Shown here: piece after piece, positions 1 through 4,770 of the stretch
Position numbering within the stretch: the first letter of the stretch is position 1
Layout of the letters: each line of letters opens with the position of its first letter
DNA from: Hadesarchaea archaeon
GTDB taxonomy: Archaea > Hadarchaeota > Hadarchaeia > Hadarchaeales > Hadarchaeaceae
Direction: 5' to 3'
Length of the DNA: 6,243 nt
NCBI GenBank assembly: GCA_030616505.1
Contig: JAUWXD010000024.1
Location: 1-6,243 of the forward strand
The notes under the pieces: generated by a model
Database searches by the model: none
Seen by the model: only the letters and a program-made list of their open reading frames with translations
Told to the model about the DNA's origin: nothing
Translations under genes and position numbers: made by a program

Positions 1-51
1 AGGATCATCAAAGAAAATATCGGTGAGCTTGAATATTATCTGGCTACTTGA
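1..51 (+). CDS. Possible C-terminal end of an upstream gene (partial)
   Basis: Reading from base 1 gives RIIKENIGELEYYLAT followed by TGA at 49-51. The peptide is a plausible amphipathic helix, but 16 codons are too few to identify a family or to be sure it is coding. The gene would begin outside the window. What follows to about position 568 has no convincing long gene, so this may mark the end of a separate transcription unit. Confidence 0.3.
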   Translation, partial: RIIKENIGELEYYLAT

Positions 52-96
52 TCACAATTGGTAAGGGGTCTCGATTCCATCATTGTTATAAATTAT

Positions 97-224
97 TTTG
101 TGCCTAAAGTCGCCCAGAAATCCTACTTTAGGTGCAAAGCCGAGTTTAACGACTTTTAAAACAGGAGCTACTTTAGGAGCAAACATCGGACTTTAGGAGC
201 AAAAGCCACTTTAGGAGCAAAGCC
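97..224. repeat. Array of ACTTTAGGAGCAAA repeats (iteron- or operator-like)
   Basis: Direct copies start at 125 (ACTTTAGGTGCAAA, one mismatch), 170, 190 and 208 (all ACTTTAGGAGCAAA). An inverted copy lies at 97-110 (TTTGTGCCTAAAGT, the reverse complement of ACTTTAGGCACAAA). The last three units are head to tail, 20, 18 and 17 bases long, ending with variants of CATCGG, AGCC and GCC. The final unit runs into the hairpin GCAAAGCCTTTGC at 217-229. Unit lengths near two helical turns suit a DNA-binding protein contacting one face of the helix, as in plasmid iterons or clustered operators. There is no spacer structure typical of CRISPR. The binding protein is not known; the RHH or winged-helix proteins encoded nearby are candidates. 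Confidence 0.8.
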
Positions 225-238
225 TTTGCGCGGAGGTT

Positions 239-246
239 CTTTATAA
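239..246 (+). promoter_or_regulatory. Candidate archaeal TATA box
   Basis: CTTTATAA lies 9 bases after the hairpin that ends the repeat array. Archaeal transcription usually starts about 25 bases downstream of the TATA box, which would put the start inside or just after the inverted repeat at 256-274. Only short open frames lie downstream on the plus strand, so the transcript, if real, may be a leader or noncoding RNA. This is motif-level evidence in an AT-rich region. Confidence 0.3.
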
Positions 247-255
247 GGGGGCAAA

Positions 256-274
256 TTCAAATTTAAAATTTGAA
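256..274. repeat. Perfect 19-base inverted repeat
   Basis: TTCAAATTT and AAATTTGAA flank a single A, giving two perfect 9-base arms. It lies where a transcript from the TATA-like box at 239-246 would begin, so it could be a dimer operator. It is very AT-rich, so it could also be a melting or cruciform site, or chance. Confidence 0.65.
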
Positions 275-340
275 AATCAACCAGAACTCGAAGCTTTAGA
301 CCTACATTTCCACTGTTTTCGACTGTTTCCACCCGAACTC

Positions 341-511
341 GGGAGATAAAATGGTGCTTTGCGAAAATCCGGCTTTTTTAGAGCTATTTTGAAAATAAGC
401 TGTAAAAACCAAGGAATTTGGGATTGGGAATACTTTCAGTGACCTCCCCCAAAAATGACTTAAAAATCTCCTTTTAGGTATATTAGGGAGATAAAGATGC
501 GATTCAAATAA
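341..511 (+). promoter_or_regulatory. Two repeated GGGAGATAAA start signals with mini-frames
   Basis: GGGAGATAAA occurs at 341-350 and again at 486-495. Each copy is followed at once (0 or 1 base) by an ATG: 351-392 encodes 13 residues ending in TGA, and 497-511 encodes MRFK then TAA. The GGGAG element is suitably placed to act as a ribosome binding site. The products are too short to be recognised; they could be leader peptides, remnants, or coincidental repeats. Confidence 0.2.
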
Positions 512-568
512 AAGCACCAAAACCACCGTTTAGCGTCAGTTCGTACAGTTTTTTGGAGGTGAAAAATT

Positions 569-634
569 GTGGCAAAGATAATTTTAGAATGTGCGCAAAA
601 ATTTCTCGGATTTGAAACATCATATTTTTCTTGA
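569..634 (+). CDS. 21-codon frame with an ideal ribosome binding site; possible truncated gene start
   Basis: GGAGGTGA at 555-562 is a perfect anti-16S match and sits 6 bases before GTG at 569. Translation gives MAKIILECAQKFLGFETSYF plus one Ser, then TGA at 632-634. The first residues read like a normal protein N-terminus, while the last few look like run-on. The frame overlaps the 3' end of the convergent RHH gene by 15 bases. One reading is a gene cut off by insertion or rearrangement near 610-635; another is a genuine small peptide; a third is chance. Confidence 0.3.
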   Translation: MAKIILECAQKFLGFETSYFS

Positions 635-898
635 CCTCTTTCGCTGTTTCGCTATCCAATCCCTGATGGCTTCCTCGACCGCCACGGATAAGTTGCCCTT
701 CTTCATCCCGAGCCGCCTAGCAACCTCATCCCTGAACTCCCGCTCGAGCTCGTCCGGAATGACTACGTCCAACCTGCCCACGCTTATCGTTAAATTGTTC
801 GCATCTAGCCGTATATGTGTTTTTCCGCTTAACCGCGAAGCCGTTTTTGGCTTAGATTTTATGGCGGTGGTAAAAGGCACGCTAAGAATATTAAACAT
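620..898 (-). CDS. Ribbon-helix-helix DNA-binding protein (orphan antitoxin-like)
   Basis: The 92-residue frame carries an RHH domain at about residues 40-83: the strand GRLDVVIP, then helix DELEREFRDEVARRLG, the turn MKKGNLS, and helix VAVEEAIRDWI. RHH proteins of this type dimerise through the strand, which inserts in the DNA major groove; many are antitoxins or autoregulators in archaea. The start is uncertain. The ATG at 898 has no ribosome binding site, and residues 1-39 are not obviously part of the domain. A GTG at 781 (codon 40) would give a compact 53-residue RHH protein and lies about 30-39 bases after a TATA-like motif at 811-820. No PIN, RelE-like or other toxin gene follows on its downstream side. 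Oligo-T tracts on the minus strand at 597-601 and 562-566 could end transcription. Confidence 0.75.
   Translation of the reverse strand: MFNILSVPFTTAIKSKPKTASRLSGKTHIRLDANNLTISVGRLDVVIPDELEREFRDEVARRLGMKKGNLSVAVEEAIRDWIAKQRKRSRKI
811..825 (-). promoter_or_regulatory. Candidate promoter for a shorter RHH gene start
   Basis: On the minus strand the sequence reads GAAAAACACATATAC: an A-rich element like a TFB recognition element followed by a TATA-like CATATA. A transcript starting about 26 bases on would begin near 789, 8 bases before the GTG at 781. This supports the 53-residue version of the RHH protein. A rival TATA-like motif (TTTATTAATTAAA, minus strand, 907-919) lies before the longer start, but the geometry would put its transcript start inside that version. 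Confidence 0.3.
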
Positions 899-1076
899 GT
901 TCGTGATTTAATTAATAAAGCAAGTCCAACAACTCTCTGCTGAGGGGTGTTAGCTGGAGATCCTCTCTTGGTTTCGTACAGTACTGATTTCGGCAATCAT
1001 TTTTTGCCGCACCATGTCTCTGATATTTCAACGATTTTGGGAATGACCGATGACAGATCTAGGATCGTAGAGTGTT
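899..1076. other. Intergenic region with a 6-bp-stem hairpin
   Basis: Between the two minus-strand genes, CGGCAA at 991-996 pairs with TTGCCG at 1004-1009 around a 7-base loop that is T-rich on the plus strand. A palindrome, CAGTACTG, lies at 979-986. A minus-strand mini-frame (950-1015, 21 codons, starting MVRQKMIAEIST) has no clear ribosome binding site and is not called as a gene. The hairpin lacks a following T-run on the minus strand, so it is a poor terminator for the gene at 1077-2039. Confidence 0.35.
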
Positions 1077-2039
1077 TTAAGCTCCTATCCGCTGAAAAAT
1101 TATCTGTCGAAATTTCTCTCGCATCGGCAACAGTAGAAGTGTTAAATATTCGGTCTGGCAGCTTCCTTTCACTTTAAGGAGGTGTGGGTCATTAGCTATC
1201 ACTTCATCAACGAAATTCACTAGGTTTTCAAAACGATTTGTGAGCTTCCTTTCCTTGGCCACGCGAGATGTAACAAAACTTTTTTCCGTAGCTAATTTAA
1301 AGCGAGGGAGGAGTTTAGGCAACGCTCTTTTCAACTTTCGCCTCATTTCTCTGGACGCCACATCCGCGCCGAGTCCCGCCATCTCGGGAGTAGTCGTGCT
1401 CACACCAGTCTCAGCATCGTACCACCAGATTGGATAGAGAACTTTTAAGACCTTGTCCTCAAGCACGCTTTGAACCTCTGGGATCTTCGAAGCTAGCTCG
1501 GGGTATGCTTTTAGCCCGATTTCTCGGGCCACCCCTCCCGTTTCAGCCCATTTCTTAGCGATTTTCTCAAGGGCATCCATCATCGGATCCGAAAGCAGTT
1601 TCCGCAATTTCTCCCATTGGGCTGGGGTGAGCTTACCGTCCAGCCTGCGATTGAATCCCGCGATGAACTCTTCCGCTCTACTCGAGGGCATCACGATGCC
1701 TTCGGTTAAGCACAGGTTCCTCCCACCCTCTGTCAGTCTTATCGCATAAGATCCGTCCGCTTGTCTCTCCTCTACGAGCAACTGTCCGTGCTCAGTACTT
1801 CCTAGCTTCTCCGAGACCTCACGAAGCTTTCTGAGGTGGTATTGCACGGTATCGTAGTATTTTTCCGGATCACCGTAAACACCCTTGGCTATCCCATATT
1901 TGGTACACCCAAGATTCCGAGCTATGTAGGCTAGGATCTCCCTTCGTCTTTGACCTCCTTCTTCTTCAGGATTGATCAGCCTTCTGAACTCCTCGGTAGC
2001 CGCCATACCAATATCCGTACCAATATTTGGATAATGCAT
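1077..2039 (-). CDS. Winged-helix protein of unknown function
   Basis: This is a 320-residue soluble protein with no signal peptide or membrane segment. Residues about 32-105 look like a winged helix-turn-helix: helix RREILAYIARNLG, then TKYGIAKGVYG, then a recognition-like helix YYDTVQYHLRKLREVSEKLG, and a wing ending SYAIRLTEGGRNL. The rest (about 120-320) is mostly helical and highly charged, and I do not recognise it; basic stretches such as REMRRKLKRALPKLLPRF might also touch DNA or RNA. The start is open to question: ATG at 2039 has no ribosome binding site, whereas ATG at 2006 (codon 12) lies about 34 bases after a TATA-like element, suiting a near-leaderless transcript and 309 residues. 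It is divergent from the recombinase operon and shares its control region, so a regulatory role is a reasonable inference. Confidence 0.75.
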   Translation of the reverse strand: MHYPNIGTDIGMAATEEFRRLINPEEEGGQRRREILAYIARNLGCTKYGIAKGVYGDPEKYYDTVQYHLRKLREVSEKLGSTEHGQLLVEERQADGSYAIRLTEGGRNLCLTEGIVMPSSRAEEFIAGFNRRLDGKLTPAQWEKLRKLLSDPMMDALEKIAKKWAETGGVAREIGLKAYPELASKIPEVQSVLEDKVLKVLYPIWWYDAETGVSTTTPEMAGLGADVASREMRRKLKRALPKLLPRFKLATEKSFVTSRVAKERKLTNRFENLVNFVDEVIANDPHLLKVKGSCQTEYLTLLLLPMREKFRQIIFQRIGA

Positions 2040-2044
2040 ATTAA
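2006..2044. promoter_or_regulatory. Divergent control region with repeated operator-like motif
   Basis: CATATTAAG at 2037-2045 on the plus strand, read as TTAATATGC on the minus strand, is TATA-like in both directions. A plus-strand start about 26 bases on falls at the GTG at 2066; a minus-strand start falls near 2014, just before ATG 2006. TACCAATAT occurs twice, at 2006-2014 and 2018-2026 on the plus strand (12-base spacing), and CCAATATTTGG at 2020-2030 is a near-palindrome (CCAA/TTGG). These could be binding sites for the winged-helix protein whose start they adjoin. This rests on motifs alone. Confidence 0.35.
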
Positions 2045-2065
2045 GACTCTCTGAAAGCGTAGAAC

Positions 2066-2283
2066 GTGTTCGAACGTTTAGGGAAGGACGTCAGGAAGAT
2101 CGTCCGGGTTGGCGAGTGTCTAGCGGTAGGGAGGCCGTGCTCGAGCGGGGCGAGGCGAGGGCCATCCCTAACTTCGGCAGCGTCTTGCTCTACAAGCCAC
2201 GCACCAGCTATCAGGCACTCATCAAGAGTTTGGCGGTCATCATGGCGGACCTGAGGCAAAGGGCGGAGATGAGCCAAGGATGA
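2066..2283 (+). pseudogene. Small operon-leading gene, apparently frameshifted
   Basis: From GTG 2066 the frame reads FERLGKDVRKIVRVGECLAV, then turns into Ser/Arg-rich text. One base back, another frame continues with REAVLERGEARAIPNFGS, LLYKPRTSYQALIKSLAVIM and ADLRQRAEMSQG, ending at TGA 2281-2283. Joined at about 2119-2137 by a -1 shift (equivalent to one missing base), they give a coherent protein of about 72 residues. The first part, VRKIVRVGECLAV, vaguely resembles the first strand of an AbrB/SpoVT swapped-hairpin domain, but this is weak. The second frame is also open from 2035 with a GTG at 2116, so a 55-residue unshifted gene remains possible. The TGA overlaps the next ATG (ATGA), so the second frame is very likely translated. 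Confidence 0.5.
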
Positions 2284-2465
2284 ACGCGACCAAGCTGGAG
2301 CACCTGCCCCGAGCCGCCCAGTTACTCGTGCGATTCACGAGATTTAGCCAGATCCGTGAGGGCTGCGAGTACAAACGAGGCGATCGGTGCACGCATCCAT
2401 CAAACGGAGGGAGCTGCTTTTGGGAACGATGCCCAAAGCTGGAGGGAGACACAAACAATGAGTAA
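2280..2465 (+). CDS. Small four-cysteine (probable zinc-binding) protein
   Basis: The 61-residue product has an N-terminal helical part (MNATKLEHLPRAAQLLVRFT) followed by a Cys cluster at C29, C37, C46 and C51 (spacing 7, 8 and 4) with a His at 39: CEYKRGDRCTHPSNGGSC then FWERCP. The pattern suggests one structural zinc site, but I do not recognise the family. The ATG overlaps the stop of the preceding frame (ATGA), and the 3' end overlaps the next gene's ATG (ATGAGTAA), so it is translationally coupled on both sides. It may be an adaptor or nucleic-acid-binding subunit acting with the downstream protein; that is inference from position alone. Confidence 0.65.
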   Translation: MNATKLEHLPRAAQLLVRFTRFSQIREGCEYKRGDRCTHPSNGGSCFWERCPKLEGDTNNE

Positions 2466-2560
2466 CGCACCAGTTTTCCAGCAATGCCCAATTATTACCC
2501 ACTCAAAAATACACTATGATCAACAATTGGGCATCGAAGTGGATGCACCACCATGCCCAA
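2419..2560. repeat. Clustered ATGCCCAA repeats with inverted copies
   Basis: ATGCCCAA occurs at 2429-2436, 2484-2491 and 2553-2560, and inverted (TTGGGCAT) at 2527-2534. ATGCCCAATT at 2484-2493 and AATTGGGCAT at 2525-2534 form a perfect 10-base inverted repeat with a 31-base loop. TTTGGG at 2419-2424 and CCCAAA at 2432-2437 form a short hairpin just before the ribosome binding site at 2441-2448. These straddle the start of the 213-residue protein and could fold in the mRNA to modulate its translation, or be protein-binding sites. Confidence 0.55.
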
Positions 2561-3099
2561 CCTGTTCATTGGGAATCAAGTGGGTATTTAGAGGCAAAAG
2601 ATATATAAAGATAAAACACATAACCACATATGTGGCTATAATGAGGATTGGAGACGAGATTTGGTACTCAGAACCAGACAACACTAGAATACCGTGGGTT
2701 TTTCTTTCAATCAAAACCCAATGTGGGGAGATTGTCGGCTGGCACGTGTGCTATGGAAACTCGAATCGGGTGGTCAAGGTGGTGCGCAGGGAGGGAGACC
2801 AAGAGCAGGAGGCACTCACGGGGCTGGTCGACGAGATCAAGCGGTGCAAGAAAGGCACGCTCCTGATAACTTACGACCGTGAAACCCTCCCCGCACTCAG
2901 ACGTAAGCTTCTCAAGTATGATGCTAGGGTCAACCTCCGCGGTCTAAGACATGTGTGCATCGAAAGTTTGCTCAAACTCTACTTTGGGAACACGGGAGAA
3001 ACGAAAGGTGTGGATCGAGACCCCAGCGAACTTTGGCGGATCTTCACCAAAATCGGACCGCTCGTGCCAGAGGAGGCTCTGGAGGGGGAAATGCTCTGA
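2458..3099 (+). CDS. Unknown 213-residue protein, possible inactive RNase H/DnaQ-like fold
   Basis: ATG 2458 is chosen because GGAGGGAG at 2441-2448 precedes it by 9 bases and it overlaps the previous stop; an upstream in-frame extension to 2356 would lie over the four-cysteine gene. The N-terminus has C10, H15, C33 and C36 (CPTC), a possible small metal site. Residues 80-110 (WVFLSIKTQCGEIVGWHVCY) resemble the first strands of DEDD exonucleases, where FDIET is expected; here S84 and K86 replace the two acids. Residues 135-152 (LLITYDRETLPALRRKLL) resemble the second motif, and 160-177 carry RHVCIESLLKLYFG where an Asp-containing motif would fall. If the fold is right, catalysis is probably lost and a binding role is likely. 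The first half is AT-rich and the second half GC-rich. The fold assignment is tentative; the gene itself is secure. Confidence 0.75.
   Translation: MSNAPVFQQCPIITHSKIHYDQQLGIEVDAPPCPTCSLGIKWVFRGKRYIKIKHITTYVAIMRIGDEIWYSEPDNTRIPWVFLSIKTQCGEIVGWHVCYGNSNRVVKVVRREGDQEQEALTGLVDEIKRCKKGTLLITYDRETLPALRRKLLKYDARVNLRGLRHVCIESLLKLYFGNTGETKGVDRDPSELWRIFTKIGPLVPEEALEGEML
2597..2635 (+). promoter_or_regulatory. Candidate internal promoter and 12-base palindrome
   Basis: AAAAGATATATAAAG at 2597-2610 (approximate edges) is the best TATA-like element in the window. The perfect palindrome CCACATATGTGG at 2624-2635 sits where transcription would begin. An in-frame ATG at 2641 could start a shorter protein (about 152 residues) that keeps the RNase H-like part and drops the cysteine-containing N-terminus. 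There is no strong ribosome binding site before 2641, and the element lies inside coding sequence, so it may only reflect AT-rich codons. Confidence 0.3.
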
Positions 3100-3110
3100 G
3101 GTGATTCGAC

Positions 3111-3605
3111 GTGCTCAGCCCAAACTTAGATCGCTTGCACATAGTCATAAACAAACGCGACCGCGAGCTATGGGAAAGGTTCGCCGAGGAGAAGTTTCAC
3201 GGAAACCTGAGCCAAGCCATAAGGGATGCCATGAATGAGTCGATTGCCCGCTCAAGTGATGAGCACGGGCTCCTCGAGCTCCGGCCCGTCATCGAACGCC
3301 AAGACGCAATCGTGAATCTGCTCGAGCGAGCGTTAGACACGTTGGAGCATGTCGCGAACCAAGTTGAAGCGATGCGAAGCATGAGCCGGGTGAACACGCG
3401 GGTTCTGCTCGACGCAATCTTCAGGGTACTCGAGGAGGCGCACCATTGGCTCTCGACAGACGAGGTATGCGAAAGGCTTCCCGGTCATACCATTCAGCAA
3501 GTTCGCAGGGGTCTGGAATCCCTAGCCGATCGCTTCGTGGTGGAGCAAATCAAGAGGGAAGGACGAACCTATTGGAAGCTCTCGGGGGTTGGAGATGAAG
3601 AGTGA
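3111..3605 (+). CDS. RHH plus winged-helix DNA-binding regulator
   Basis: The 164-residue protein combines two DNA-binding modules. Residues about 6-46 are a ribbon-helix-helix domain (strand RLHIVINKRD, helix RELWERFAEEKF, then GNLSQAIRDAMNESI). Residues 55-92 form a probable coiled coil with regular Leu/Val/Ile spacing. Residues about 96-157 form a winged helix (VLLDAIFRVLEEAHHWLSTD, then a recognition-like helix TIQQVRRGLESLADR and a wing ending GRTYWKLSG). GTG 3111 is the start because GAGGTGAT at 3098-3105 lies 5 bases upstream, overlapping the previous stop; the gap between genes is 11 bases. Its 3' end overlaps the first recombinase. By position it is a likely regulator, excisionase-like factor or accessory DNA-bending protein for the recombinases, but none of these roles is shown directly. 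Confidence 0.8.
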   Translation: MLSPNLDRLHIVINKRDRELWERFAEEKFHGNLSQAIRDAMNESIARSSDEHGLLELRPVIERQDAIVNLLERALDTLEHVANQVEAMRSMSRVNTRVLLDAIFRVLEEAHHWLSTDEVCERLPGHTIQQVRRGLESLADRFVVEQIKREGRTYWKLSGVGDEE

Positions 3606-4764
3606 CTACCTAGCCACGCAAGCGATTGAGGATGCCTACAGGCTTATGTGCTCTTTCGAGGAGGCTTGGACCAATGACGGGGCACGACTAACCACAGAGG
3701 CAAAGTCGGCACTGATTCTGATTCAACTCGCCAAGGAAAAAATGGATTATGCCCTCACCCGACTGAGGTCCCACAACAACAACAGGTCGAACGAGGAGCT
3801 CCTCCAAGAATATCTGGAGAGCATCCGTGCGAGGAGAACTGACCTCGGGAATGATGAACGACGCATCAGGGCATACCTTAGCCATCTTAGGTCCAAGCGA
3901 CTGGCCGAGACGGACTTCAGAGATGTCAGGAACTTCGCAGACGGCCTAGCGGAAAAGGGTCTGAGGGAGAGGACGATTGGAAAATACCTTAGCCACGTTC
4001 AGGGGTTCTACGGGTTTTTGGTGCAGTACCACGGGTACGAACACGTGTCGTTGCTAAATATAAACAAGATCAAGGCCCGCGAATACAGGTCAAAGATTCC
4101 AAGTCCCTTCAAGCGTCATCCTCTCTCCAAGGAGGATGTCATAAAAATAATCCAAGCCGCGAAGCCCATTCGGGATAAGCTGATCATCGCCTTGTTTTAC
4201 TACACAGGGCTGAGGTTGGGCGAGTTAGCCAGCCTAAGGCTGAACGATGTTGAGGTTGAAAAAGGTTTAATTCACGTGATGAGGGGCAAGGGCAACAAAG
4301 AGAGATGGGTCAGGTACTCGAAGGAGGATCTCGGTATGCTGGTGGATTTATGGCTGAAGGAGCGGGGGAGCTACCCCAACGCTGATGATCATTTCTTTTT
4401 ATCGAGGCATCCTTGGCAGTGTAAGAAAAAGGGATCCAAAATAAACTCTAAAGGGATACAAGTGATACTTCACAACGCCGCGAAGCGAGCGGGAGTTCTA
4501 AAGGTCGTGGGCACAAGTGCAGATGGGAAACCTCTGTACAACGTATCCCCACACGTGCTTCGCCACACCTTCGCCACTCACGCGATTGAGGACGGCGTTA
4601 GGTTCGAGGATATTCAGCGGCTGATGGGACACTCAAAGCCCAGCACGACTTGGATTTATGCACATCCACAAAATAATGTGTTCGCTTCTTACGAGCGTTT
4701 TCAAGGACTCTCCAAGCGACGATTCTCCCCGCGTCCTGATAATGAAAAATCTAAAAGGAGGTGA
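3595..4764 (+). CDS. Tyrosine recombinase / integrase (XerD-like)
   Basis: This site-specific recombinase cleaves DNA through a 3'-phosphotyrosine bond. Counting from ATG 3595 (389 residues), 1-65 are a helical N-terminal extension, 66-150 a SAM-like core-binding domain, and about 175-370 the catalytic domain. The full active-site set is visible: R207 in TGLRLGELASL, K232 in RGKGNKERWV, H320 and R323 in HVLRHTFATH, H346 in RLMGHS, and nucleophile Y355 in WIYAH. The lysine hairpin GKGNKERW is typical of Xer-type enzymes. The C-terminal tail is basic (SKRRFSPRPDNEKSKRR). ATG 3595 is preferred over the in-frame TTG at 3589 because GGGGG at 3584-3588 is 6 bases before it; either start overlaps the previous stop (3603-3605). 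Nothing suggests inactivation. It is probably active on a site within the element or in the chromosome. Confidence 0.93.
   Translation: MKSDYLATQAIEDAYRLMCSFEEAWTNDGARLTTEAKSALILIQLAKEKMDYALTRLRSHNNNRSNEELLQEYLESIRARRTDLGNDERRIRAYLSHLRSKRLAETDFRDVRNFADGLAEKGLRERTIGKYLSHVQGFYGFLVQYHGYEHVSLLNINKIKAREYRSKIPSPFKRHPLSKEDVIKIIQAAKPIRDKLIIALFYYTGLRLGELASLRLNDVEVEKGLIHVMRGKGNKERWVRYSKEDLGMLVDLWLKERGSYPNADDHFFLSRHPWQCKKKGSKINSKGIQVILHNAAKRAGVLKVVGTSADGKPLYNVSPHVLRHTFATHAIEDGVRFEDIQRLMGHSKPSTTWIYAHPQNNVFASYERFQGLSKRRFSPRPDNEKSKRR
4754..4764 (+). promoter_or_regulatory. Ribosome binding site that fixes a TTG start
   Basis: AAAGGAGGTGA is a near-perfect anti-16S match and lies 6 bases before TTG 4771. 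Its last three bases are the stop codon of the first recombinase, so the two genes are coupled without overlapping. This makes the non-ATG start of the second recombinase convincing. Confidence 0.85.
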
Positions 4765-4770
4765 GACAGC

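Larger units (their letters stand above)
52..568. other. AT-rich region without a convincing long gene
   Basis: Bases 1-540 are about 38% GC by hand count, clearly below the recombinase operon. Visible elements are the ACTTTAGGAGCAAA repeats, a TATA-like box near 239-246, a perfect inverted repeat at 256-274, a bulged inverted repeat at 382-401 (AGCTATTTT against AAAATAAGCT), and two GGGAGATAAA-plus-ATG signals. A minus-strand open frame at 302-526 exists, but its Phe/Ser-rich product looks like translated AT-rich DNA. The region could be a replication origin, a regulatory region or a noncoding transcript; the sequence does not decide. Confidence 0.6.

Noticed and set aside
97..224. CRISPR array
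   Set aside because: Repeats are only 14 bases, spacers are 3-31 bases and uneven, and one copy is inverted; no cas genes are visible.
302..526. Minus-strand 74-codon open frame
   Set aside because: Phe/Ser/Lys-rich product typical of translated AT-rich DNA, no ribosome binding site, no recognisable domain, and it lies across the repeated start signals.
504..620. Minus-strand 38-codon frame whose ATG overlaps the RHH stop (TGATG), as a toxin candidate
   Set aside because: The overlap is attractive, but the product (MFQIREIFAHILKLSLPQFF and 18 more) has no toxin motif and is far shorter than PIN or RelE toxins, and it has no ribosome binding site of its own beyond the overlap.
591..911. Plus-strand frame of 106 codons
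   Set aside because: Antisense to the RHH gene, whose domain is clear; its product has no coherent features.
541..982. TTCGTACAGT repeated at 541-550 and 973-982
   Set aside because: A single 10-base direct repeat flanking the RHH gene; suggestive of target duplication but with no terminal inverted repeats or transposase, and a match of this length can occur by chance.
947..1177. Plus-strand 76-codon frame
   Set aside because: Mostly antisense to the end of the winged-helix gene, with no ribosome binding site and no domain.
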